Below are positions 10,163 through 20,300 of a stretch of DNA of 23,416 bases, piece after piece (the stretch's first letter is position 1; each line of letters begins with the position of its first letter). Position numbers and translations under genes: made by a program. The stretch is from assembly GCA_015499985.1 (NCBI GenBank), contig JAAAUF010000667.1, positions 1 to 23,416 on the forward strand, given 5' to 3'. The notes beneath the pieces are model-generated. The model had not been told where the DNA came from and made no database searches. It worked only from the letters and a program-made list of their open reading frames with translations. This stretch comes from Haplosporangium gracile (taxonomy: Eukaryota > Mortierellomycota > Mortierellomycetes > Mortierellales > Mortierellaceae).

Positions 10163-12590
10163 ATGTCCATAATACCAGCATACAGTAACCCCTGCCTAGT
10201 CCTGTCCCCAGCCAAACCTTCAACAGCAGCGACACTCTACCTTATTGGGACCAACGCGAATTTTCGACTAGAAATATACGTGGTCAACCTAAATGAACCC
10301 AACGACTCTGCCCCTCAACTCCTCGGGGTTGACACCGACGCTGAAGGACTTTGGTTTGACGATTCCCCCAAAATGTGCTCCAATTACGCTGGAAGCACAA
10401 GTGGGACAGTGTCGCTGAGTGTTCATATCCAGCAGTTCAGGAAAGCAAAGACGGTTGATAAAAATATTTTTCCAAATGGGAACACCGGCTTTGCCGGCCC
10501 TATATTTGCGAGACCAAAGGGTGGCTACGGACAGATATCGCTTTTGTCACCGAAGCTGTTCGCGATTGTTGGTCAGGCTGGAAATACTATGTATGGTGTG
10601 GGAAACACGGACACCCCTAACCCGCAGGACTTGACTACTTGGAGTGGAATAGCTGTTGATGGCACTGTCGATGTTGGCTCCAGTTTTGAATAGTAACTTT
10701 TTTTCTTTGTCTTGTCGCTTGCGTTTTGTGCTATCATAATTTGTTTGTAAATCGTCACTAACCCTCACAAACCTCTGCTCAATTTTTCTGAACACCCTCC
10801 TCCTCGTTTTCGCCTCGTACTAGTATTTCGGCAAATCCCCCAAGTGGCAACACATCCCTCATTGTGGGCACTTTCGACACCAAATCTGCCCCTCCCGTGA
10901 ATGGTCATATCGTTGCTTTTAACGCCGATAGAAAATCAGGGCTGATATATCCGACCGTCGGCCTGTCCAATCAGTCTGTCATTCGTTTTAATGTTGCTGT
11001 GCCGCGACTCATCAAGATGAACATAACACTCTCTCCTTTTGCAATTCCTGTCCATATGGGCATCACAGCCTATATCCTTGATATGGTACAGTGATATATA
11101 ATATGATTGGCTCATGTTTTTTCTTGCGTGGTTTGCGTGGTACCAACTGTGCTGGGATGGTGAGGATCGAGACTCACAAAAGAGAAAACATTTTGCAATG
11201 CCCTTGCACACAACCATCCCGCGCTAAAAAAAAAAAATTATCCAAGACCTAACCCACAACACAACACCACCAAAAAAAAAAAAAAAAAAAAAAGCCAAAA
11301 GATCAAAGTACAACAAAGCAAATAAACAACCTGCTCCCATGCAGCCCTACGGCGTCTGAGTGTTAACCGGAAAAGAACAGGACCTAAACGCCTGATTCCT
11401 AGCTCCCTTCCTCCTCCCAGCTCTTCCACTTATGCAGCCTGTTTTTTCCTCTTGTTGTTTAGGCTAAAGACGGCACGGTCATCATCTACACGATCACCCC
11501 AGGGACGTCCGAAGAGCTGAAACGCGTTCTCACCCCAAGTTCAGCGCCGCGGTTTAATGCATCCATGGTGGCCACTGCATCAGAGTCCCAAATCATTGTC
11601 TACTCTCTCCTGCAGAGTAGCCCCCGTTTCAATATCTTTAATCTGACAGCTAATGAATGGACGGGACCTGACTTGATCAATCAGTTGCCAATTGTGCCTG
11701 AACCAGGAGATGGCAGTGGCGGCAATGGTAGCGGCGGTAATGGAACCGACAGTGGAAACAGTTCGAGCGGAACATCAAACACAGCCATCATCGGCGGCGC
11801 GGTCGCTGGAGTCTTGGTTCTCGTTCTCATCGCCGCATTTTTCATCGTCCGCCGGAAACGTCAGCGAAGTGGTCGTGGTCGGGTCAGTCAGAAGCATAGC
11901 TCGGCCGGAAGACAAGGGGGAGGAGGAAGCGAAGGAAGCAGTAATCTTGGAGCAGAGGAAATAGAAGAGAACAAGCCCGTGTTGTCGGATTACCAACAGC
12001 AACAGAACCGAGCGTCGTTGCAAATGGCGGAGTCGTCGAGGGGATCTATCATGACTTTGAACTCTTCCTCCACCGCACCTCTGGTCTACGCTCCCCATCG
12101 ATCTTCCACCGGACCAGGTGTTCAATTTGCTGGTCATTCTCAGCCAGGACAGCTAACTTCAGCTCCACTCACAGTTCCCCAGCAACTACAGCTCCAACAA
12201 CAACAGATCCAACAGCAGCAACAACAACAGCAGCAGCAATCGAGACGTGGTGTTTCGTCACAGGGAATGGAATTACTTTCACTCCCTGTCATCCTTGAAC
12301 AGCACTCATTCGAGCAACATTCAGAGGGGGACGACGAAGAGCAACTGAGAAAGCTGGAGCAAGAGAGTCCATTCGTAGCCCGACCCTACAGCAATGTCAC
12401 CTCCTTCTCATACCCGACCGTCTACCAGGACCAACCTCGTCACCAACACCAACCTGTCCGGACTACCGTTATCAACCCTTACAGCGGCGCCAGTGTCGTC
12501 GATGACGAGGAGCAGGAGCCGTATGTCCTCCCAGACCCCATCATTGTTGCGCCAACACCCGTACCTCACAAGGCTGAGCTCCTGGAGTAA
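10163..12590 (+). CDS. Gene C: single-pass membrane protein, propeller-like ectodomain, polyQ tail (paralog of A and B)
   Basis: The model is exons 10163-10692, 10824-11085 and 11463-12590 (639 aa), with intron phases 2 and 0 as in B. The ectodomain (about 1-345) shows IPAYSNPCL, LYLIG, HIQQF, FAIVGQAG, LIVGTF, a conserved NIT sequon at N243, FAIPVHMG, KDGTVIIYTITP and a kelch-like FNLTANEWTGP. A Gly/Asn/Ser stalk precedes a transmembrane helix at about 372-393 and RRKRQR. The tail carries KPVLSDYQQ (also in B), a polyQ tract (about 504-523), RRGVSSQ, an acidic patch, and ends APTPVPHKAELLE. No signal peptide is seen. Gene C is clearly closer to B than to A. Function unknown; a surface receptor or sensor is a hypothesis from architecture. 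Confidence 0.87.
11086..11462 (+). other. Intron 2 of gene C with long A-runs
   Basis: This 377-base intron sits at the same phase-0 site as the 174-base intron 2 of B. It holds a 12-A run (11226-11237) and a 22-A run (11272-11293). A GATCGAGAC at 11165-11173 matches the RNA polymerase III B-box consensus, with only a weak A-box-like match about 57 bases upstream. The extra length may be an inserted sequence. Confidence 0.7.
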
Positions 12591-14391
12591 ACTGTAATCT
12601 TTCTGCTCATCCTACTCCATTTTCCTTTCCTCTCTTCCCTCTAAGCCAAAAAATAATCCTCCGTTATTGCAGACCCTCGGGGAATCAAATACCAAATAGA
12701 CTTCTTTGAACTTTCCTTCCTCTCTCTTTGATGTGAGTTTAGTACACTCTTTCCCCTCCAGTTCATCCTCCTTTTACATTAACCTAAGCACATACTTTTC
12801 CTTCAATACATTCCCTTGCATCTTGGCGGTTGGATTGTTTCTATCCTCACTTTGGCTTTTTTTTTTTTTTTGCTGGNNNNNNNNNNATTTTACCCTCGCA
12901 ATTCACCCCCTATTTTCTTCTCGATCATAGATTGAATACAAATGCAGTGAGGGAGTGAAGGAGGGAGAGGCATCGATGGACAGAAATAAAAATATATTAC
13001 CGCCAAATTGATAGAAGTGTTTTTTTTTCTTGGAGCGACAGAAAACCCCGCGGAAACCATGATAAAAAAGCGTGGTAAGAGGCAAGGTGGTGTTTTCGGG
13101 GTGCACACTCAGCGCAAGAGTGCGGATAATGTCCGCTTTACTACTGCCCCTCTTTGCTATCCGTCCTTTTGCCATCGAATCCACTCGCCTTAGCTTGTCA
13201 CTACATTCGGATTTCGTCCCGAAGGGGGGTAGTCTGCGCGTTGACGGAAAGGGCTGTGAAATAAAACTCTGTGCGCCTTTTTTTGTGACCCCATGTCAAG
13301 AAGTCCTTGAGCAGCGATTGTGACACAACAGAATCCACTCGAAGGATGTCTTTTTGAACGCCGCAGATTTTTTCCTTCTCTTCGATGTGTCCCATTTTTT
13401 GCCACCTGCTTGCATGGCGCCTTTGTCCTTTGCCTCTCTTTTTTTTTTTCTTGTCGAGACTTCGTCCCACTAAGAAGGGAGTAAGAGAGGAAAGACAAGC
13501 GGCTGCGACATTCTGTTAAGAACAAAGCCTATTGATGAACCTTTTTCGTTTCAGTTGGCGAAGGATCACTAACCTGCCACCCGCCTGGAGACTGTACCTG
13601 AATATTTTTTTTTTGTTGGGCTGTTGTTCTTCTCTTTAACCTGGGCGCCTCCTCCTTTTCGAGACGACAGCTTTTTTAAGGGTGTACATTTCATCCACTT
13701 TCTTGTGTTCACTGAAGCAGAAACGTGGGACATTACATGTTATACATCTGTCTAGTACTTCTAGTGTTAAAGAGCACCGACGCAGTAAATGGTTCCATCC
13801 ATCTCTTGATCGATCGAAATTCGTAAAGAGAAATGCTCACGTTGCTCTTATTTTCGCTGGAGTCGAGCTGATTTTTATCAGGGACACTGCGGAGCATCGA
13901 AATCAAAAGTGAGAGAGAAAAGGAGAGTATGTAAGCCGAGAGGAATCCATTTTTGCTCTTGTTGAATGTCGGCCATCTCTGAGAGAAGGGAGGGTAGACT
14001 TAAGGTTTGAAGTGATTCGCATAAACTAACATCACCTTTTTTCAGTCTCCTCACTTGGTATCTATCCCCTCTCTCAGGCACTCTCTCTCCTTACTGCTTA
14101 CCGTCCTTTTCCCGCACTTTTTTGACAAAAGAAAATCGACTTTGTGCCCAGCCCTTGTGACGAGTAAATCGATGTTGATGAGCTAAGGGAGCAGCACACC
14201 AAAAGATGCAATGGCAGTGATTTTTTTTCAAGCTGTATGGCATTTTTTTTTTCCCTTTTTTTTTTCCTTCCTTTTTTTTTTTTTTTTTCGGCGATATATT
14301 TTTATTGGATAAACAGAACCATTGATAGAAGTTCTCGATCAGAACAAAGTTCAGGGGCATTTTTTTTTCTTCAGTCTATACTGTTCAACAA
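12591..14391. other. Gene-poor, homopolymer-rich region
   Basis: No reading frame with recognisable protein content is seen on either strand. The region has many T-runs (for example about 12859-12871, 13020-13029, 13440-13450 and 14220-14290). It separates the convergent gene C and the prenyltransferase gene. Confidence 0.5.
12877..12886. other. Assembly gap (10 N)
   Basis: Ten ambiguous bases follow a T homopolymer. The true gap length is unknown. It does not interrupt any called exon. Confidence 0.98.
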
Positions 14392-14505
14392 CTAATTTCC
14401 CCCTAGGCTCGACCCATCCTTTTCAGATTACGATGGTCATTGAATATCAATTCCATACAAAGACTCTCCATCAGGAAAAGGATGGGTCCAGCCTAATTTC
14501 CCCCT
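14392..14505. mobile_element. Small inverted-repeat element flanked by 13-bp direct repeats
   Basis: The direct repeat CTAATTTCCCCCT occurs at 14392-14404 and 14493-14505. Just inside, 14404-14424 and 14475-14495 are 21-base inverted repeats with one mismatch (core GACCCATCCTTTTC), enclosing a 50-base centre. The order direct repeat, inverted repeat, core, inverted repeat, direct repeat is what a small MITE-like insertion with a target duplication would leave, although 13 bases is long for a fungal duplication. Confidence 0.55.
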
Positions 14506-15508
14506 CCTCATTCGCGAACATGTACGTAAACAAAATTTGGGCGCACAGAAACAAAATAATCGTTTCTTCCATCGATGCAGAGCAAAAACAGGATGCAGCT
14601 GGTTTTTTTTTTTCTCGTTTATGAGAACGACAAATAAGGATGCAATACGGTTTTCTCAGGGAACCCTGGTGCTGTGCTTAGATTTTAATGTGTCTACAAC
14701 AAGAGTTCATTTTCACGTATATTTTCCTTGTTTGTTGGTGGTTATTCAAAGCCACTCTACCTTCTTTGGAAGGCTGTTCGTTTTTGCAAAATTATAGACA
14801 GACCATTTCCCCTACGAAAAACAAAAGAAGGGAAATAGATGACTCTGATGAAGACCCAGAGACTATTCTCGGTGTAGCACAATGGATGCAGCACTCTTTT
14901 GTCTTCTTTATGTTTACAAAAAAAAAAAAAAAAAGGTCAAAAACGTATCTTATGTTTTTCTCATCAGGTCTGAACGTGTTCGCCCCGTTTTGCGTCGATA
15001 TAACATTTTTTTTCCCACAAAAAGGCCATTTTCCTCCTGTAAAAAGTAAAAAAAAAAAAGGCTTTGATGAATATCCAGAATACAGTATACCAATGCAACA
15101 CGAAGAATACTCTCATCTTTTGTCATCGTTCCATCAACGAAGAAAGATTGAAAATGTTGAACGCTTTTTATCTCGCCATGTCTGAACGAATCTTCTCTTC
15201 TCTTGTTGTGCATAGATTATTCATAGTTTTGTTTGTCCGTTTCTACGTATTTTACTTTTTTGGTAATTGTCCGTTTTCAACGACACTACTTTTCAGGCAA
15301 GCGTTCGTTTTCACAGAGTCTCCACAGAAAGACAAAGCGCACAAGTTAAGTATTTCATACCTTATTTATTTCATCGCAAGCGAAAATAACAACAACGTAT
15401 CCTATGACAAAAAATCATCCTTCGTTCAGACTTCCCTGACGGACAAAGCTCTCCTTGTCTCAAGCCCTTAACAACTACGGCGCTCAGTTCAAGAACAAAG
15501 ACCACTTT
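14506..15508. other. Region without identified gene (3' flank of the prenyltransferase gene)
   Basis: A 165-codon frame at 14688-15185 (plus) encodes Phe/Lys-rich sequence built around A- and T-runs, with no recognisable domain. I regard it as chance. Nothing else is supported. Confidence 0.45.
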
Positions 15509-17148
15509 TTATGCCAGAACATCAATCTTCTGGAGCTGGGTCTTCCTCCAGTTCCAGTACTTGCTCCGGATGCTATCAACCTTCTCGGCCAACATAATGG
15601 CCTCCTCCTTGGCCTTCTCAACACTGGCCGCCGACCGCTGTTCCTTGGCCTCGACCTCATAGATGTCCAACAAGGTCGCGTGGACAAAGGGTGAAAAGTT
15701 GGCCCGTGGGACTAAGAGCAGACCCTCGCAGAATTCCTTGATCTCCGTCACCGAATGGTTTCCCTTTCTCAGCACCCTTTTTTGAGAAAAAGAAAAAAAA
15801 AAAAAGTAATGAAAGAAGATTAGGATTTTTATGGTTCCTGTAAGCACAACACAGCAAAGTATCATTTGGGCCGAGAGTAGATAGGAAAGTGTGATGATGG
15901 CGATTCTTACCCGGTGAGGTAGACCCATGGACTTTCGTTGCTGGGAGTCTTTTCAATCTTGGATTTTGCAAACCTATAATACAACATAACGTTAAATAGA
16001 ACGAAAACGTGTCAGAAACAATATCCTCAGGTAATTAAATACCATAACCTAGACGCGAACACCATTACGGCCGACAACAACGAAAAATTCAAATTCAAAT
16101 ACAACTTACTGCACTTCCCGCTGGACACCTTCCTCAGTAAGTCCACCAGGCCCATTAGTAATAGCAAAGTACCTCTGATTCCACGCAGAGTTATTCCTAA
16201 CATCCTCCTCCAACAACTCTTCCGTATAGGCCAACTCACCACTCCACCAAGGGCCCTGCCCAAAATGAGCCAACACCCATTGACGGTACGACCAGGCATG
16301 ATAGTTCTTGGTGTCGTCCTTCAACGACTCTGCAATAAATTCCAGCTCGGACTTGACCAGTTCCTGGGCGGCGGTCTTTTGTGACTCGGACAGGCCGTCG
16401 AATGAGAATGCTGCTTCTGTTGATTGTGCTGTGGTAGGGGTGGTTGTTGTGGTAGAGGTTGTTGAGGGGAAGAGGGATTCGGCGATACGTCCGACGACAA
16501 CTTGGCGGTGGTGCCAGATCTGGTAGGACTTTGGATGCTCGTTGACCATCCATTCGATCCACTCCAGCTCGACCCTCAGATCCTTGTTCAACTCCTTCAA
16601 CAGTTGCTGGCGGTAGTACCTATTTATCGCATGTCAATCAGATTTATAAAAAAACTGTCGTGTTAGTTTTCTATCCTTGGTTGTTTCCAGCTCGAAACTG
16701 ATATGACTGACGCTTCAGGTATGGGAAAAGGGGTCGTGTGTATCGCATTGTGCTGTGTTGTGTCGTGTTGTATCGTAGCGTGTCGCTGTGCCATACCAGA
16801 CAGTGTAATGGGACGGACTCAACTCGATCACAATCTTTGTGAGATCCAATGCACGCTCACTCTTCTCCTGTGCTCGGCACATAGCCCTGAAGTAATCCAT
16901 CGTCGTTGAATCTATTCATTCCCCCCACAAAGAATATAAAAAAAAAGATTCCACAAGCGTGAGTTAGAAAATGAATGCAATCGTCAAGGGCAAGAAGAGG
17001 AGCTGCAACATAGTATGTAAGTGACTTTACATTCTCGGGTGTAGGCGATGGGCACGAGAGGGTTGGGTCCGTCATCCTGAGGGATGGGCACGACGTCGGC
17101 CCATTCGGGCTTCTGGTAGAAGGGCACGTCGTCCTGTTGTTCGGCCAT
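15509..17148 (-). CDS. RAM2: Protein farnesyltransferase/geranylgeranyltransferase type I, alpha subunit
   Basis: The model reads 17148-17031, 16911-16797, 16619-16110, 15973-15911 and 15776-15509 on the minus strand (357 aa). All introns are GT-AG and phases join exactly. The protein is the alpha subunit shared by the two CaaX prenyltransferases, which attach farnesyl or geranylgeranyl groups to C-terminal cysteines of Ras/Rho-type proteins in the cytosol. Seen: an N-terminal YQKPEWADVVPI segment, then PFTA-type alpha-helical repeats centred on tryptophans at about 78 (YTVWYYR), 113 (YQIWHHR), 187 (NYHAWSYRQW), 224 (NNSAWNQRY) and 264. The family-conserved lysine before NYHAW is present (about K182). 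A Thr/Ser-rich insertion (about 130-147) lies between repeats. Length is near the family norm (yeast 316, mammals about 380). RAM2 is the yeast name; animal orthologs are called FNTA. Confidence 0.95.
16620..16796 (-). other. Intron 2 of the prenyltransferase alpha gene, CA-rich
   Basis: Right after the donor GTATGG the intron carries about 60 bases of imperfect ACACGA/ACAACAC repeats on the transcribed strand. It ends AAATAG. The phase-2 join completes the tryptophan of the YTVW repeat. Confidence 0.85.
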
Positions 17149-17677
17149 AGTTGCTTGTGGGGTTTTTTTCCGGAGAGCGAGAGGTTATTGATGAAAAAAG
17201 AAAGAGGCGTGAACCGCGCGACATACGCATCGCACAGAAGGGAGACAGGGTTGCAAAACGCACGTCACGCGCGTTTTTCACAATGCGCTCTGAAGCGCAC
17301 ACGCTGCGGACTATTATTCACACTTGTTGAAGCAATCGGCTGTAGAAAGGAACACGAAGAGAGCAGCGGCTCAAAGAGAGTCGTATGCTCTTGAACAGCC
17401 CCCATACACCCACATCCACATCCGTCACGGTCTGCTTCGCCCAGGTCCAGCCACAGCCACTCAGGAGGTGTTTTTTTTAAACATTGTATTTTACAAAGTG
17501 AGGAGAAAAGAAGACGTCTATGGAAAAAGGATCGAGAGTGGAGAGGGGTGGTGTTTTTGGAATAAACGAAAACATAAGCATACAGCGCACACATCGGAAA
17601 AAGAAAAAAAGAACAAGCTAGAGCGTGATTGTCTAGCAAGTAAGGTAACCAACAACAGGCTCCAAATAAGCAATCAA
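17149..17677 (-). promoter_or_regulatory. Promoter region of the prenyltransferase alpha gene
   Basis: This 529-base gap separates the prenyltransferase start from the end of the phosphatase gene, both on the minus strand. It contains a CpG-dense patch at about 17215-17310 with ACGCGCGT and a small hairpin TGCGCT-CTGA-AGCGCA (about 17284-17299). No gene is seen. Confidence 0.45.
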
Positions 17678-20069
17678 CTATGAATGCTCGTTGTTGACAA
17701 GAGTACGGACAAGTGTGACAATAACAGTGATGTCGTCTACTTTGCTAATAACAGAAATCGGTTTAAAGCAATACGTGTATTAGGAAAACAAATCCTTGAC
17801 ATTCAGTTGACCGACAATCACAGTTGAAAGCACATGAAAACAAGACTGCTTACCCTCCGGAGCGGATATGTCTGGAACTCTGACTAAAGGGTGTATTCCG
17901 CTTCTGATCAAGCGAGAAACGACGGGCAGTGTTGGTCAATCGCTGGGAGAGTGCCCGCACTCTTCCAACAACATCTTCGACCGAGGCACCCTGTCCCAGT
18001 TCTCTCTTAGTCTGCTGGATCACATCCCCCAGTTCCCTATCGACCAATTCGATCGCCTCCTTTGTAAAGACATTGTCCCAAAATCCATCAGTCGCCAGCA
18101 CAATCACGTCTCCATCCTGCAACTGGTGCATCGTCTGGGCAGCATCTTTCGGCATGTCCATGACGTGCTGCTTCGCGCCTGGGTATCCTGGTGGCAAAAC
18201 TGTAAGCTGATAGGGGCAGTTCCAAAAGTGTTGTTGAGAGGGAGATTCGTAGATGCACTTGTTGTCACGGATGAGTAGGTAGGCACTGTCACCCAAGTTG
18301 GATGCACGAAGAGTTCCTGTGACCTTGCAGAGCGAGAGGATACATGCAGTACTTGATCCTATAATGGCAAAGGAGACAGAAAAGGTCAGGCCTATGTTCA
18401 AAGTTCAATGGTGTGCACGCCTGCACGCGCGCTTCTAATGTATGGGGTGATACTGCCATGCGCCGTTGTTGTTGCTATTTTTTTTCTTCCCACGCCAAAG
18501 GTCATCTGAGCGCAGTGGACAGTAATTTTTGTACCTGCTTCAACCTTGCCACTCTGAACCAGCTCACTGTAGGCACCGTCGAGGATTGTCTGTGCATCCA
18601 GAGGAATCTTGCCGGCACTGTGGCCTGCCTGCCTGTCCTTTGCATCTGTTCCAGATTGATCCACGTCTGTCAAACGAGCCACGGCCTCCGCATTGTCCAT
18701 GAGTGCCCAAGAGAACAGAGCTGGATCCACTCCAACCTATCAAAAGCAAAGAGGAAGAGCAGATGGGTTAATAACGTGGATAATTTAAATAGATGGAGAA
18801 AACAAATTGCCGCTTTACGCAAGGCGACAGAATAACGACTCGAATGGGCTGGAAGGTGAGGGTGGGGTAACCATTTATCCTGTCAAACACAAGTATGTAT
18901 TAGTGAAGTCATGGTCGAACAAGCCCAGTGGAAAAACAGAGACGCCAATAACATCACATAATACAGGCTATCCCTTTTACTTTCGTCAACACTCCCAGAT
19001 GTTGCATGTTTGTCGAGTCAGCCAATTCTCTTCCCCTCTCACTTCAAGCCAATACATGATAATAATACAGACCTCCCATCACGCACCCTTTTCCACAATC
19101 GATCCGTCCTCAATCGCTCCCTTCTGTCTTGTCCATGCTCCTGGATGTTTTTCGAGCAAGCTTTCTCTTTCTCTCCTTTCTCTTATTCTCCCTCCTTTTT
19201 ACCTGAACAAAGGAAAAACAACAAGAAATAGAATCGCATTCAACACACAAAAATATATATAAAGCATGCAGTCGAATAAAGGAGTAAGCGGCAAGTAAAA
19301 GACACAGCCAAAAACACAAAAAGATCGGACTCACCTCTGACCATCCTCCGACACCGTCAGCAACACCCAGAGCAACTCGGCTTGGAGTAGACACATGGAA
19401 GAAAGCATCCTCTCCTGCATCGACCTTGCCTGCTCTAAGTTTCTGCTTCCACCACTTTGTCTTGGATTCGTTGTTCTCGTCTTCGGAGCTAGAGGCGCTG
19501 GAAGCTGATGATGATGATCCCGAGGCCGACAGGGCGGAAGACGCCTTCCTGTGTCGGGATTTCGGGTGCCACGAGGCCGCCAACAGATAGTTGAATGCAA
19601 TTTGTGATGCTGGTGTCGGCACTGACGAAGGCGAACTGGCGGTCGCAGACGAAGTTGCTGAAGCACTACCAGCAGTAGAAGAGGCGTCAGTGCTAGTAGT
19701 AATATCTAGTGAAGCTTGTTTGCTAGATAAGGGAGCTTGTTGGTCCCGTTGCTGCACTTGATTATGGAGCTGTGGCTGTTGCTGGTGTTGCTGTAATGAG
19801 ACTGCTGAGGTATGGATTCCAGCGACGGAGGTAGTTCCGGGAGCGACAGCAATGGCAGGAAGGACAGAGTCGAGCGAAGAGGAGGAGGAGCTTAGGTTTG
19901 TATTTGTGAGGAGGAGTTGTGGTGCGGCAGTGATGTAGCGGTGCATATGGACGCTGGCGAAGGGGCGTGCGATCCAGTGAGCTATCCGATGGGAGGCTGC
20001 GTTGCTGTAGACAGCGACGATGCGTGAGGGAGACATGCCGAAGGGGCGGGCTGCGTTCCTTCCGAGCAT
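17678..20069 (-). CDS. PTC7: Mitochondrial PP2C-family protein phosphatase, PTC7 type
   Basis: The model reads 20069-19335, 18736-18535, 18358-17854 and 17744-17678 (502 aa), with clean GT-AG joins in phases 0, 1 and 2. PP2C enzymes are metal-dependent Ser/Thr phosphatases; PTC7 acts in mitochondria, where in yeast it promotes coenzyme Q biosynthesis. The N-terminus (about 1-50) is Arg/Ala/Ser-rich without acidic residues, a good mitochondrial targeting sequence. Residues about 55-200 are Ser/Thr/Gln-rich low complexity, which makes the protein longer than the yeast one (343 aa). Catalytic motifs: GVADGVGGW (D238), NLGDS (D336), LATDGFWDN (D403) and KVDDITV (D484, D485), the usual metal-binding acidic residues. 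The first intron is long (598 bases) and its reading frame stays open for 74 codons after the DGVGGWSE motif. Confidence 0.94.
18737..19334 (-). other. Long intron 1 of the PTC7-type gene, partly open in frame
   Basis: The donor is GTGAGT and the acceptor GATAG, phase 0. If retained, translation would continue to a stop at 19112-19110, adding 74 residues: about 40 strongly hydrophobic residues then a Lys/Arg-rich stretch. Confidence 0.8.
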
Positions 20070-20300
20070 GGTAGTGATGTGATTGTGTGTCCGTGGGCAA
20101 GAAGAGAGGAGGGAAGAAGGAGTGAAGGATCAGTCGGTCGATTATGTGGAGGAGGAAAACAGGGAGGGGGAGAAGGAAGAGACGGAAAAGGAGAGAAGGG
20201 CGGAGACAGAAAGGGAAAGGGAAAGAAAAAGAAAAAGAAAGAGACGTGAGGAAGAGAGAGGGAAGAGCGAAAAAAGAAAATCAAAGGGGAGGGGCTAGAC
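20070..20300 (-). promoter_or_regulatory. CT-rich promoter/5' leader of the PTC7-type gene
   Basis: The plus strand is almost pure purine over about 20100-20296, so the coding (minus) strand is a C/T tract directly upstream of the ATG, like those of the plus-strand genes. The mirror-like GAAAG/AGGGAAAGGG core could adopt triplex structure. Confidence 0.55.

Noticed and set aside
13190..13525. Overlapping frames on both strands in the region after the assembly gap
   Set aside because: All are short, mutually overlapping and without recognisable motifs.
14688..15185. 165-codon plus-strand frame
   Set aside because: Built around A- and T-homopolymers, Phe/Lys-biased, with no recognisable domain and no promoter-like sequence in front.
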